DNA of 38,176 nucleotides from Bacteroidales bacterium (GTDB taxonomy: Bacteria > Bacteroidota > Bacteroidia > Bacteroidales > UBA932), in assembly GCA_009774765.1 (NCBI GenBank), contig VSOK01000016.1, forward strand, positions 9,795-47,970, read 5' to 3'. The position numbers and the translations under genes were made by a program. Of the stretch, positions 7,413 through 17,469 are shown piece by piece. Below the pieces are notes generated by a model. That model did not search any database, was not told where the DNA came from, and worked only from the letters and a program-made list of their open reading frames with translations. The number at the start of each line of letters is the position of its first letter. Position 1 is the stretch's first letter.

Positions 7413-7910
7413 ATGTCATTGAATAAAGTAATGCTGATAGGCAATGTAGGACAGGACCCTGAAGTACGTTACCTTGACGGCAATGCCTCAAGCGCAAAAG
7501 TGGCGACATTCAGACTTGCCACTACGGAGAGGTACAGGGACCGCAACGGCGAGACACGCGAAAACACCGAATGGCACACTATAGTGGCCTGGAGAAACAC
7601 GGCGGACATAGTTGAGAAATTCGTCAGGAAAGGCACTCAGCTATATATTGAAGGACGTATCCGCACACGAAGCTGGGACGACCAGAGCGGCAACAAAAGA
7701 TACACCACAGAAATCCTTGCTGACAATCTTCAGCTTCTCGGCAAAAAATCAGACAATCCTGCATCACAGGGCTATCAGGCTCCGCAACCGGCATACCAGC
7801 AGCCACAGCCTGCATACCAGAATCCAGGCTATCAGCAGAACCAGCAGCCTGCGTATCAGGCCCCTGCACAGCAGGACAATTCATCAGAAGACGATGATCT
7901 CCCATTCTAA
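7413..7910 (+). CDS. ssb: Single-stranded DNA-binding protein
   Basis: SSB coats single-stranded DNA in replication and repair and recruits partner proteins. Residues 1-110 form the OB fold (MSLNKVMLIGNVGQDPEVR, TEWHTIVAW, KGTQLYIEGRI). It is followed by a Q/P/Y-rich disordered linker of about 45 residues with repeated PAYQ units, and the acidic C-terminal tip DDDLPF that binds partners. The length of 165 is normal. purA starts 14 nt downstream, so the two genes are probably cotranscribed. The 211-nt upstream gap contains a possible folded leader. Confidence 0.96.
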   Translation: MSLNKVMLIGNVGQDPEVRYLDGNASSAKVATFRLATTERYRDRNGETRENTEWHTIVAWRNTADIVEKFVRKGTQLYIEGRIRTRSWDDQSGNKRYTTEILADNLQLLGKKSDNPASQGYQAPQPAYQQPQPAYQNPGYQQNQQPAYQAPAQQDNSSEDDDLPF

Positions 7911-7924
7911 AATCAGATAACACA

Positions 7925-9187
7925 ATGAAATTAGACGTAGTTCTCGGCCTCCAATGGGGCGATGAAGGAAAAGGAAAAATAGTTGATGTCCTTGCTGGAC
8001 GCTACCCTGTAGTCGCACGTTTCCAAGGAGGACCAAATGCAGGACATTCACTTCATTTCGAAGGTAAAAGTTTCGTATTGAGATCCATTCCGTCAGGAAT
8101 ATTCCGCAAAGATTCTATGAATATAATCGGCAACGGAGTAGTGCTGGATCCGATCACGTTCAAAGGCGAATGTGAAAATATCGAGTCAAAGACAGGTACG
8201 CCTGTAAAAGAGCGTATTGTCATCGCAAAGAAAGCAAGCCTCATACTTCCGACACACAGACTCCTTGACGCGGCAAATGAAGCAGCAATGGGCAAAGGAA
8301 AGATAGGCTCCACTCTCAAAGGCATCGGACCGACATATACCGACAAGGTCGGACGTGTGGGACTCCGTGTAGGAGAAATTCTTGCTCCGGACTTCGCTGA
8401 AAGATACAAAAAATTGAAAGACAGACATATCAGGCAGCTCTCACAGATGGGATTTGAATGCGATCCAGATGCGGAGGAAGCTGCATTTATGGAGGCTGTC
8501 GAATATATCCGAGGATTCAAGCTCGTAGACTGCGAATATTTCGTCAACAATGAGCTGAAGACAAAATCCATCCTCGCGGAAGGGGCACAGGGCTCTATGC
8601 TTGACATAGACTACGGTTCATACCCTTTCGTGACCTCATCATCAACCGCCTGCGCAGGAGCCTGCATCGGTCTTGGAGTCGCTCCTCATCAGATAGGACA
8701 CGTCTACGGAATCTTCAAGGCATACTGCACAAGAGTAGGAAGCGGTCCTTTCCCGACCGAACTGTTTGACGAGACAGGAGAGAAACTGAGGAAGATAGGC
8801 AACGAGTTCGGTGCAGTGACCGGACGCCCACGCCGTTGCGGATGGCTTGATCTTGTAGCATTGAAATATGCGGTGATGATCAGCGGTGTCACTGACCTGA
8901 TTATGATGAAATCAGACTGTCTCGACACATTCGAGACTATCAAAGTCTGCACCTCATATAAGGTAGACGGACAGCAGACCAGCCAGGTGCCGGCAGACAC
9001 ATTCGCTGAGATAGAGCCTGTCTATACTGATATGAAAGGCTGGAATACTGATCTTACAGGCTTCCGCAGCGAAGACGAACTTCCTCAGGAATTCAAGGAC
9101 TACATCAAATTTATGGAAGATTACCTTGAAGTGCCGATCAAGATCATATCTCTCGGTCCGGACAGGGAAGCGACCATCATCAGATAG
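7925..9187 (+). CDS. purA: Adenylosuccinate synthetase
   Basis: PurA joins IMP and aspartate with GTP to make adenylosuccinate, the first step from IMP to AMP. The N-terminal QWGDEGKGK (about 10-18) holds the GTP-binding P-loop and catalytic aspartate. Further motifs are GGPNAGHS (near 36), GSTLKGIGPTY, the IMP-contacting region EGAQGSMLDIDYG, and TGRPRRCGWLD. The length of 420 is typical. It follows ssb by 14 nt and is convergent with rpoC, from which it is separated by a perfect palindromic terminator. purD, also of purine synthesis, is in the same window but in a different transcript. Confidence 0.97.
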   Translation: MKLDVVLGLQWGDEGKGKIVDVLAGRYPVVARFQGGPNAGHSLHFEGKSFVLRSIPSGIFRKDSMNIIGNGVVLDPITFKGECENIESKTGTPVKERIVIAKKASLILPTHRLLDAANEAAMGKGKIGSTLKGIGPTYTDKVGRVGLRVGEILAPDFAERYKKLKDRHIRQLSQMGFECDPDAEEAAFMEAVEYIRGFKLVDCEYFVNNELKTKSILAEGAQGSMLDIDYGSYPFVTSSSTACAGACIGLGVAPHQIGHVYGIFKAYCTRVGSGPFPTELFDETGEKLRKIGNEFGAVTGRPRRCGWLDLVALKYAVMISGVTDLIMMKSDCLDTFETIKVCTSYKVDGQQTSQVPADTFAEIEPVYTDMKGWNTDLTGFRSEDELPQEFKDYIKFMEDYLEVPIKIISLGPDREATIIR

Positions 9188-9217
9188 TCATAGAGACATT
9201 ACTGACAACAGAACAAA

Positions 9218-9251
9218 AAAACAGGGTGACTTTTAAAAGTCACCCTGTTTT
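9218..9251. terminator. Bidirectional terminator between purA and rpoC
   Basis: A perfect 34-base palindrome (17 bp per arm) has core ACAGGGTGAC/GTCACCCTGT with A-tract and T-tract flanks on either side. It can end both purA (plus) and rpoC (minus) transcripts. It closes the whole secE-to-rpoC transcription unit. Confidence 0.9.
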
Positions 9252-9270
9252 ATCATATATAAGTCTTTGA

Positions 9271-12200
9271 CTAAAGATCTGTCATAGCTCTCTGATAGTC
9301 CTCCATCGGAGCAACGAGAATCTCCTGGAACTCCTTCTGACCGGTACCGGCCGGAATAGCGTGTCCGCAGATCACATTCTCCTTAAGACCCTCAAGAGTA
9401 TCCACACGGCCTCTGATAGCAGCCTCGCTGAGCACCTTGGTAGTCTCCTGGAATGAAGCGGCTGAAATGAAGCTGTTTGTCTTCAATGCAGCCCTTGTAA
9501 TACCCTGAAGTACCTGGCTTGCCGTTGCAGGTTTAGCCTCACGAAGAACCATCATCTTGAGACCCTGTCTGTCAAGTGAAGAGTTTTCACTTCTCATCTC
9601 ACGGGCTGAAATGATGTCGCCTTCTTCGTAGTTCTGTGAATCACCCGGATCTGTAACATAGAATTTGCCGTAGATCTTGTCATTCACATCCATAAACTGC
9701 CACTTGTCAACAAGCTCTTCCTGAAGGAATTCAGTATCGCCAGGATCATTGATCTGAACCTTGCGCATCATCTGACGAACGATGATCTCAAAGTGCTTGT
9801 CGTTGATCTTCACACCCTGAAGGCGGTAAACCTCCTGGATTTCATTGACGATATACTCCTGAACCTTGATAGGACCGAGGATATTGAGAATATCAGTAGG
9901 AGAAACTGCACCGTCAGAAAGTCTCATACCGGCTTTCACGTAGTCATTCTCCTGAACAAGAATCTGCTTGGTCAATGGAACGAGATAACGTTTCTCAAGA
10001 CCGGTCTTATTCTTGATGATAATCTCCCTGTTACCCCTCTTGATCTTGCCCATGCTTACCTCTCCGTTGATTTCGGAAACGATTGCAGGGTTGGAAGGAT
10101 TACGGGCCTCAAACAATTCGGTAACTCGAGGAAGACCTCCTGTGATATCGCTTGACTTACCGATCGCACGAGGAATCTTGATGATGATGTCACCGATCTT
10201 CACATCGTCGCCATCGTTGACCATAACGTGGGCACCCACAGGCAAGTTGTACTGTTTCTTGCTTTCGCCGTTCTCGTCTACAATATTTATAGAAGGGTTC
10301 TTTGTCTTGTCACGGGACTCGATGATGACTTTGTCTCTGTTGAGAGAGTACTCATCGGCCATCTCCTCACGGAATGTTACACCGTCGATCATGCTGTCGA
10401 AACGCACCTTACCGGCTGTCTCGATGATAGTGATGGCGTTATATGCATCCCATTCGCAGATGAGGTCTCCTTTGACAACCTTTTCTCCGTCTTTCTTGTA
10501 AAGGACTGAACCGTAAGGTACATCATACTGGGAGAATGTAATACCGGTGTTCTCATCGACGATGCGCACCTCGGTAGTACGGCTGACAACAATATCATTC
10601 TTGGTACCGTCATCATTGATTCTCTCAATTGTCCTGAGCTCTTCGAATTCAAGCTTACCGTTGTACTTGGACTGGATGGAGCTTTCGGAAGCAGTGCTTG
10701 ACGCAGTACCACCGACGTGGAAGGTACGGAGTGTAAGCTGTGTACCAGGCTCACCGATTGACTGCGCCGCGATGACACCGACAACCTCTCCCTTCTCGAC
10801 CATACGGCCGGAAGCAAGGTTACGTCCATAACATTTTGCGCAGACTCCCTTGCGTGATTCACAGGTAAGCACTGAACGTATTTCCACCTGCTCGATAGGA
10901 AGAGACTCGATGAGGGCAGCTATGTCCTCTGTAATCTCCTCGCCTGCAGGAATGATAAGTTCACCGGTAAGAGGGTTGAAGACATCGTGTACGGATGTTC
11001 TTCCGAGAATCCTTTCACCAAGCGACTCAACAACCTCGTCCTTGCTCTTTATGGCTGTAGCGATAAGTCCTCTGAGAGTTCCGCAGTCTTCCTCGTTGAT
11101 GATCACATCGTGTGAAACGTCCACGAGACGACGGGTAAGATAACCTGCATCGGCTGTCTTCAACGCCGTATCCGCAAGACCTTTACGGGCACCGTGGGTA
11201 GAGATGAAGTACTCGAGCACTGACATTCCCTCCTTAAGGTTGGAAATGATAGGGTTCTCGATAATCTCTGCACCCTGACCTCCGGATTTCTGAGGCTTCG
11301 CCATCAATCCACGCATACCGCAGAGCTGTTTGATCTGCTGTGTCGAACCACGGGCTCCTGAATCAAGCATCATATATACAGGGTTGAATCCCTGCTGGTC
11401 GCTTGAAATCTGCTTCTCGACGATACCGGTTATCTGGTTGTCGATAGAAGTCCAGAGGTCAATCACTTTGTTGTAACGCTCGTTGTTGGTAATGAATCCC
11501 ATAGAGAAATTGTTTTTGATTGACTCCACGGTCTTGTAGCCGTTGTCAATCAGAGACCTCTTCTCATCAGGAATAAGCACATCACCGAGGTTGAACGAAA
11601 GACCTCCCTTGAACGCCATCGTATAACCGAGGTTCTTGATATCATCAAGGAACATGGCAGTACGTGCTACTCCGGTATGTTTGATGACCAGGGAAATGAT
11701 CTTCCTGAGTGATTTCTTTCCGAGGATTTCATTAAGGTAAGGCACTTCCTGAGGTACGAGCTGGTTTACGATTATTCTACCAGGGGTAGTCTCAACCATC
11801 TGATATCCCTCCTCAAGATTGAGCTTATTCTTAGGAAGTCTTACATTTATCTTGGCGTGTATGTCAATTGCCTTCTCATTGAGGGCGATGATGACTTCTT
11901 CCGGTCCATAGAAACGCATTCCTTCTCCCCTTGCTCCAGGACGTACCTTGGTGATATAGTACAGACCGAGCACCATATCCTGTGAAGGGACGGTGATAGG
12001 TGTACCGTTGGCAGGGTTTAGGATGTTGTGTGAACCGAGCATAAGCAGCTGTGCCTCAAGGATAGCTGCATTTCCAAGCGGAAGGTGTACAGCCATCTGG
12101 TCTCCGTCGAAGTCGGCGTTGAACGCGGTACATGCAAGCGGATGAAGCTGGATAGCCTTACCCTCGATCATCTTAGGCTGGAAAGCCTGGATACCGAGAC

Positions 12201-13518
12201 GGTGAAGTGTAGGCGCACGGTTCAAAAGCACCGGATGACCTTTCATCACATTCTCGAGGATATCCCAGATGACAGCGTCTTTCCTGTCAACGATCTTCTT
12301 TGCGGACTTCACTGTCTTCACAATTCCCCTCTCGATCAGTTTCCTGATGATGAACGGTTTGTAAAGCTCAGCCGCCATAAATTTAGGCAGACCGCACTCG
12401 TGCATCTTAAGCTCAGGACCTACGACGATCACAGAACGTGCAGAATAGTCGACACGTTTACCGAGGAGGTTCTGACGGAAACGTCCCTGTTTTCCCTTCA
12501 AGCTGTCAGACAGGGATTTGAGTGTCCTGTTGGCCTCGCTCTTGACTGCATTTGACTTCTTGGAGTTGTCGAACAGAGAGTCGACAGCCTCCTGAAGCAT
12601 ACGCTTCTCGTTACGGAGGATGACCTCAGGGGCCTTGATCTCGATAAGTCTCTTGAGACGGTTGTTCCTGATGATAACCCTTCTGTAGAGGTCATTCAGG
12701 TCAGAGGTCGCGAAACGGCCTCCATCAAGAGGAACAAGAGGACGAAGATCCGGTGGAGTCACAGGAATGACTTTGAGAATCATCCATTCAGGACGGTTGA
12801 TTCCCTTTGACTCCTGGAACCATTTTACGATGCTCAGCCTCTTGAGAGCCTCAGCCTTTCTCTGCTGTGAAGTCTCCCTCAGCATCTTCTGACGGAGTTC
12901 CTTGGCAAGGGCGTCGATATCTATATCTTTGAGAAGATCATAAATAGCCTCAGCTCCCATTCCTGCCCTGAACTTGTCAGGATCGTCATTAGGAAGATTC
13001 TGGTTCTCAGGCATTCCCTCTATAAGGTCCAGATATTCTTCCTCAGAAAGAAGATCCAGCTTTGAGAGTCCTGTAGTACCAGGGTTCGTTACGATATATT
13101 TTTCGTAGTAGATTACAGATTCAAGTTTCTTGGCAGGGATTCCGAGAAGCGCGGCAATCTTGTTTGGTGCTGATTTGAAATACCAGATATGAGCTACAGG
13201 GACAGTCAGTTCTATATGACCCATCCTTTCCCTGCGGACTTTCTTCTCTGTCACCTCTACACCGCATCGGTCACAGACGATACCGCGGTACCTGATTCTT
13301 TTATATTTTCCGCAATGACACTCATAGTCTTTTGTAGGACCGAATATCTTTTCGCAGAAAAGGCCGTCGCGCTCAGGCTTGTAGGTCCTGTAGTTCACTG
13401 TCTCAGGCTTCAGGACCTCACCGGATGACCTCATTTTGATGTCTTCCGGTGAAGCGAGCGAGATGCTGATTCTTTCGAAATTGCTCTTGACCTTGTTTTC
13501 TTTATTAAAAGTAGGCAT
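9271..13518 (-). CDS. rpoC: RNA polymerase subunit beta'
   Basis: The largest RNA polymerase subunit carries the active-site Mg. NADFDGDQM (467-475) supplies D469, D471 and D473. A first zinc site has C67, C69, C82 and C85, and a second has the cysteines of CESRKGVCAKCYGRNL. The clamp rudder and bridge-helix regions look intact, including GARKGLADTALKTADAGYL. The 1415-residue length suits the group. It starts 28 nt after rpoB and is the last gene of the cluster. A bidirectional terminator follows, so the rpsL-type genes that commonly come next in Bacteroides are not here. Confidence 0.98.
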   Translation of the reverse strand: MPTFNKENKVKSNFERISISLASPEDIKMRSSGEVLKPETVNYRTYKPERDGLFCEKIFGPTKDYECHCGKYKRIRYRGIVCDRCGVEVTEKKVRRERMGHIELTVPVAHIWYFKSAPNKIAALLGIPAKKLESVIYYEKYIVTNPGTTGLSKLDLLSEEEYLDLIEGMPENQNLPNDDPDKFRAGMGAEAIYDLLKDIDIDALAKELRQKMLRETSQQRKAEALKRLSIVKWFQESKGINRPEWMILKVIPVTPPDLRPLVPLDGGRFATSDLNDLYRRVIIRNNRLKRLIEIKAPEVILRNEKRMLQEAVDSLFDNSKKSNAVKSEANRTLKSLSDSLKGKQGRFRQNLLGKRVDYSARSVIVVGPELKMHECGLPKFMAAELYKPFIIRKLIERGIVKTVKSAKKIVDRKDAVIWDILENVMKGHPVLLNRAPTLHRLGIQAFQPKMIEGKAIQLHPLACTAFNADFDGDQMAVHLPLGNAAILEAQLLMLGSHNILNPANGTPITVPSQDMVLGLYYITKVRPGARGEGMRFYGPEEVIIALNEKAIDIHAKINVRLPKNKLNLEEGYQMVETTPGRIIVNQLVPQEVPYLNEILGKKSLRKIISLVIKHTGVARTAMFLDDIKNLGYTMAFKGGLSFNLGDVLIPDEKRSLIDNGYKTVESIKNNFSMGFITNNERYNKVIDLWTSIDNQITGIVEKQISSDQQGFNPVYMMLDSGARGSTQQIKQLCGMRGLMAKPQKSGGQGAEIIENPIISNLKEGMSVLEYFISTHGARKGLADTALKTADAGYLTRRLVDVSHDVIINEEDCGTLRGLIATAIKSKDEVVESLGERILGRTSVHDVFNPLTGELIIPAGEEITEDIAALIESLPIEQVEIRSVLTCESRKGVCAKCYGRNLASGRMVEKGEVVGVIAAQSIGEPGTQLTLRTFHVGGTASSTASESSIQSKYNGKLEFEELRTIERINDDGTKNDIVVSRTTEVRIVDENTGITFSQYDVPYGSVLYKKDGEKVVKGDLICEWDAYNAITIIETAGKVRFDSMIDGVTFREEMADEYSLNRDKVIIESRDKTKNPSINIVDENGESKKQYNLPVGAHVMVNDGDDVKIGDIIIKIPRAIGKSSDITGGLPRVTELFEARNPSNPAIVSEINGEVSMGKIKRGNREIIIKNKTGLEKRYLVPLTKQILVQENDYVKAGMRLSDGAVSPTDILNILGPIKVQEYIVNEIQEVYRLQGVKINDKHFEIIVRQMMRKVQINDPGDTEFLQEELVDKWQFMDVNDKIYGKFYVTDPGDSQNYEEGDIISAREMRSENSSLDRQGLKMMVLREAKPATASQVLQGITRAALKTNSFISAASFQETTKVLSEAAIRGRVDTLEGLKENVICGHAIPAGTGQKEFQEILVAPMEDYQRAMTDL

Positions 13519-13546
13519 ATTCCTAAAATTTCAAATTGTCTGTAAA

Positions 13547-16500
13547 CTAATCCAATGTTACTTTCAGTCCGAGACCTCTGAGCTCGTGGAGCAATACGTT
13601 GAGGGACTCAGGAATACCAGGTGTAGGCATCAGGTCTCCCTTGACGATTGCCTCGTATGCCTTGGACCTTCCTGTCACGTCATCGGATTTGACAGTAAGA
13701 ATCTCCTGAAGAACATTTGACGCACCGAATGCCTCAAGTGCCCAAACCTCCATCTCTCCGAAACGCTGTCCTCCGAACTGGGCCTTACCGCCGAGAGGCT
13801 GCTGAGTGATGAGAGAGTAAGGACCGATGGACCTTGCGTGCATCTTGTCGTCAACCATGTGACCGAGCTTGATCATATAGATGACACCCACAGTCGCAGG
13901 CTGGTCGAACCAGTCACCTGTACCACCGTCCCTGAGGTAAGTCTTACCGTATCTTGGAAGATTCGCCTTGTCAGTATACGCACATATCTCCTCAAGGCTC
14001 GCACCGTCAAAGATAGGAGTGCTGAATTTGACTCCGAGCTCCTCTCCTGCCCAGCCGAGCACGGTCTCGTAGATCTGACCGAGGTTCATACGTGAAGGCA
14101 CACCGAGAGGGTTCAGGACGATATCGACAGGGGTTCCGTCAGCAAGGAAAGGCATATCCTCATCCCTTACAACCTTGGCAACGATACCTTTGTTACCGTG
14201 GCGTCCTGCCATCTTGTCACCGACTCTGATCTTACGTTTCTTTGCGACATAAACTTTCGCAAGCTGCATGACTCCGTTAGGAAGCTCATCTCCGACCTTG
14301 ATCTTGTCAAGAACTCTTCTGTGTCTTGCCGCAGCCTCTTTATAGGCTATGCAGTAGTTGTTTACAAGTTCCCTGATAAGAACGTTCGTATTCTTGTCGT
14401 TTGTCCACTTGCTTGTGTTTATATCCTCATAGTTGATAGCCTTGAGGTCAGCGACTGTGATGTCCTTTCCTTTGGCTATGATTTCAACTCCGTAAAGGTC
14501 GCTGATGCCCGCGCTCTTCTTTCCTTCAACCAGGACAGAAAGCTTGCCGATGAATTTCTCGCGGAGTGCCGCTACTTTACTGTTGAATTCATCTTCCGCA
14601 ATATCTATCTTGGCCTTCTGATCTGCCTTCGCACCTTTCTTGTTGCCTTCTTTTGCAACCTTTGAATAAAGTGCTGTGCCGATCACCGTACCGCTGAGAG
14701 AAGGCGTAGCCTTGAGCGAAGCATCCTTCACGTCTCCGGCCTTGTCACCGAAAATCGCGCGGAGAAGCTTCTCTTCCGGTGAAGGGTCGCTTTCTCCCTT
14801 AGGAGTAATCTTACCTATCATAATATCACCCGGATCGATATGCGCACCGATACGGATAATACCGTTGTCATCAAGATTTCTTGTGGCCTCCTCGCTTACG
14901 TTAGGGATGTCGGAAGTAAGCTCTTCCATTCCCCTCTTCGTATCACGCACTTCAGTGATATACTCATCCACGTGTACGGAAGTAAGGATATCCCAACGGA
15001 TCATCCTCTCTGACAACACGATTGCATCCTCATAGTTATAACCCTTCCAAGGCATGAACGCAACCTTGAGGTTACGTCCGAGCGCAAGCTCGCCGTTCTG
15101 GGTAGCATAACCTTCCGTAAGGATCTGTCCTTTTGTCACATTCTCGCCTTTGCGGACGATAGGTTTGAGAAGGATAGTCGTGCTCTGGTTGGTCCTTCTG
15201 AAGATAGGAAGCTTATAGACAGTCACATCAGGAGAGAAACTTACAAATCTCTCGTCATCTGTGCGGTCATATTTCACATGTATTTCTTTTGCATCCACGT
15301 ACACGACTTCTCCTGTACGCTCTGCAACGATCTGTGTCCTTGAATCCAGACAGACTCTCTCTTCAAGACCTGTTCCCACGATAGGAGACTCAGGGTTGAG
15401 AAGCGGAACTGCCTGACGCATCATGTTCGCACCCATCAATGCACGGTGGGCATCATCGTGCTCAAGGAACGGAATGAGAGATGCCGCCACGGAAGCGATC
15501 TGGTTAGGAGCGACGTCCATATAGTTAACCTCATCTTTGGTAACCACAGGGAAGTCAGCTCCAAGACGGCACTGGATCCTGTCTTCAAGGATGTTTCCGT
15601 CTTCATCAAGCTTCACTTTTGCAAGAGATACCATCTGGTCCTCTTCCTCCTCGGCGCTCATATACTGCCATCCTTCTGAACTTAGATCCACTTTTCCTTT
15701 CTCAACCTTGCGGTAAGGAGTCTCGATGAAACCGAGTTCATTGATTCTTGCATATACGCAAAGTGATGAGATAAGACCGATGTTCGGTCCCTCAGGAGTC
15801 TCGATAGGACAAAGTCTTCCGTAATGGGTGTAGTGAACGTCCCTGACCTCGAATCCGGCCCTGTCCCTTGACAGACCTCCAGGTCCCAATGCAGAAAGAC
15901 GGCGTTTGTGCGTCATTTCCGAAAGCGGGTTGGTCTGGTCCATGAACTGTGACAGCTGGCTCGTTCCGAAGAATGAGTTGATCACAGATGACAAAGTCTT
16001 GGCATTGATCAGGTCAATAGGAGAGAACTGTTCGCTGTCGCGCACGTTCATCCTTTCACGGATGGTTCTCGCCATTCTTGAAAGTCCGACACTGAACTGG
16101 TTTGCAAGCTGTTCGCCCACTGTTCTGATACGTCTGTTGCTCAAATGGTCGATATCATCGACTATCGCCTTCGAGTTGATCAGCTGGATCAGATATTTTA
16201 TGATCTCAATGATGTCCGTATTGGTAAGCACCCTGACATCATCGGCAATCGTAAGATTGAGCTTCTTGTTGAGACGGTATCTTCCCACGTCTCCGAGGTC
16301 ATATCTCTTTTCGGAGAAGAAGAGCTTGTCAATGACATCCCTTGCGGTAGCCTCATCAGGCGGTTCCGAGTTGCGGAGCTGCTTGTAGATATAGTTGATG
16401 GCTTCCGTCTCCGTATTTGTAGGATCCTTCTGCAGAGTATTGTAGATGATGGCATATTCATTGACATTTGCCTCCTCTTTCTGAAGAAGTATTGTCTTGA

Positions 16501-17368
16501 CATCCGTCTCCGCAAGTTTCTGGATTGTATCTTCTCCAAGGATTTCGCCGCGCTCGACGATCGGGATTGTCCTTTCCACTGGAATGACCTCTCCGGTGTC
16601 CTCGTCTACGAAGTCCTCGATCCAAGTCTTCAATACTTTGGCCGCAAGCTTCCTTCCTTCATTCTGTTTAAGGTTTTCCGGAGTGGCTTCAATTTCATCA
16701 GCCAGTCCGAAGATGTCGATAATATCCTTGTCGCCGTTGAATCCAATGGCTCTGAGAAGGGTTGTTACAGGTAATTTTTTCTTACGGTCAATGTATGCGT
16801 ACATCACATTGTTGATGTCAGTCGCAAACTCGATCCAGGAACCTTTGAAAGGAATGATTCTGGCAGAATACAATTTTGTTCCGTTGGCGTGCAGGCTCTG
16901 TCCGAAGAATACGCCGGGAGACCTGTGCAACTGAGATACGATGATACGCTCTGATCCATTGATTATGAACGTACCGCCCGGCGTCATATATGGAATATTG
17001 CCGAGATATACGTCCTGTACTTCTGTGTCAAAGTCCTCGTGCTCCGGATCGCTGCACGAAAGACGCAGTTTCGCTTTGAGAGGGACATTGTATGTCAGTC
17101 CCCTTTCAAGGCATTCATCGATCGAATACTGTGGAGGATCGATAAAATAATCGATGAATTCAAGTTTATAGTTGTTCCTTGTATCCTCGATTGGAAATAT
17201 CTCCTGGAATACCTGATACAGACCCTCATTGCGTCTGTTTTCCGGTGTGGTATCCAGCTGAAAGAAATCTCTGAAAGATTTCAACTGTACCTCAAGCAGG
17301 TCCGGATACTCAAGGAGAATTTTTGATGATGCGAATGAAACTCGCTGTGTTTTAGTCTTTTGTGACAT
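13547..17368 (-). CDS. rpoB: RNA polymerase subunit beta
   Basis: The 1273-residue beta subunit forms the second half of the catalytic cleft. The rifampicin pocket reads TSQLSQFMDQTNPLSEM then THKRRLSALGPGGL. Residues equivalent to E. coli D516, H526 and S531 are D477, H487 and S492, all wild type. The C-terminal MKLGHMVDDKMHARSIGPYS region and GGQRFGEMEVWALEA are intact. It lies 101 nt downstream of rplL, and that gap contains a hairpin followed by a T-run that can act as an attenuator. rpoC follows after 28 nt. Confidence 0.98.
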   Translation of the reverse strand: MSQKTKTQRVSFASSKILLEYPDLLEVQLKSFRDFFQLDTTPENRRNEGLYQVFQEIFPIEDTRNNYKLEFIDYFIDPPQYSIDECLERGLTYNVPLKAKLRLSCSDPEHEDFDTEVQDVYLGNIPYMTPGGTFIINGSERIIVSQLHRSPGVFFGQSLHANGTKLYSARIIPFKGSWIEFATDINNVMYAYIDRKKKLPVTTLLRAIGFNGDKDIIDIFGLADEIEATPENLKQNEGRKLAAKVLKTWIEDFVDEDTGEVIPVERTIPIVERGEILGEDTIQKLAETDVKTILLQKEEANVNEYAIIYNTLQKDPTNTETEAINYIYKQLRNSEPPDEATARDVIDKLFFSEKRYDLGDVGRYRLNKKLNLTIADDVRVLTNTDIIEIIKYLIQLINSKAIVDDIDHLSNRRIRTVGEQLANQFSVGLSRMARTIRERMNVRDSEQFSPIDLINAKTLSSVINSFFGTSQLSQFMDQTNPLSEMTHKRRLSALGPGGLSRDRAGFEVRDVHYTHYGRLCPIETPEGPNIGLISSLCVYARINELGFIETPYRKVEKGKVDLSSEGWQYMSAEEEEDQMVSLAKVKLDEDGNILEDRIQCRLGADFPVVTKDEVNYMDVAPNQIASVAASLIPFLEHDDAHRALMGANMMRQAVPLLNPESPIVGTGLEERVCLDSRTQIVAERTGEVVYVDAKEIHVKYDRTDDERFVSFSPDVTVYKLPIFRRTNQSTTILLKPIVRKGENVTKGQILTEGYATQNGELALGRNLKVAFMPWKGYNYEDAIVLSERMIRWDILTSVHVDEYITEVRDTKRGMEELTSDIPNVSEEATRNLDDNGIIRIGAHIDPGDIMIGKITPKGESDPSPEEKLLRAIFGDKAGDVKDASLKATPSLSGTVIGTALYSKVAKEGNKKGAKADQKAKIDIAEDEFNSKVAALREKFIGKLSVLVEGKKSAGISDLYGVEIIAKGKDITVADLKAINYEDINTSKWTNDKNTNVLIRELVNNYCIAYKEAAARHRRVLDKIKVGDELPNGVMQLAKVYVAKKRKIRVGDKMAGRHGNKGIVAKVVRDEDMPFLADGTPVDIVLNPLGVPSRMNLGQIYETVLGWAGEELGVKFSTPIFDGASLEEICAYTDKANLPRYGKTYLRDGGTGDWFDQPATVGVIYMIKLGHMVDDKMHARSIGPYSLITQQPLGGKAQFGGQRFGEMEVWALEAFGASNVLQEILTVKSDDVTGRSKAYEAIVKGDLMPTPGIPESLNVLLHELRGLGLKVTLD

Positions 17369-17407
17369 CGTACTGTGTCTTTTGTTAGAGAAAAACTTAA
17401 ATACGAC

Positions 17408-17439
17408 AAAAAGGTTTAGGACCTGATGATCCTAAACCT
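17408..17439 (-). terminator. Attenuator-like hairpin between rplL and rpoB
   Basis: On the minus strand the arms AGGTTTAGGA (17439-17430) and TCCTAAACCT (17421-17412) form a perfect 10-bp stem with an 8-base loop, followed directly by TTTTTG. This has the form of an intrinsic terminator. As rpoBC have no obvious promoter of their own in the gap, it probably stops only part of transcription, setting a higher level of ribosomal protein than polymerase mRNA, as the known rplL-rpoB attenuator does in E. coli. Confidence 0.75.
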
Positions 17440-17469
17440 GACTTTGTTTCCCTTGCGGGAGGCAGTGAA

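Noticed and set aside
7760..7880. Repeated CAG/CCA-rich units that look like a minisatellite
   Set aside because: They encode the normal Q/P/Y-rich linker of SSB and stay in frame with the conserved DDDLPF tip.
13547..17368. Possible rifampicin-resistance changes in rpoB
   Set aside because: The key pocket residues D477, H487 and S492 are all wild type.
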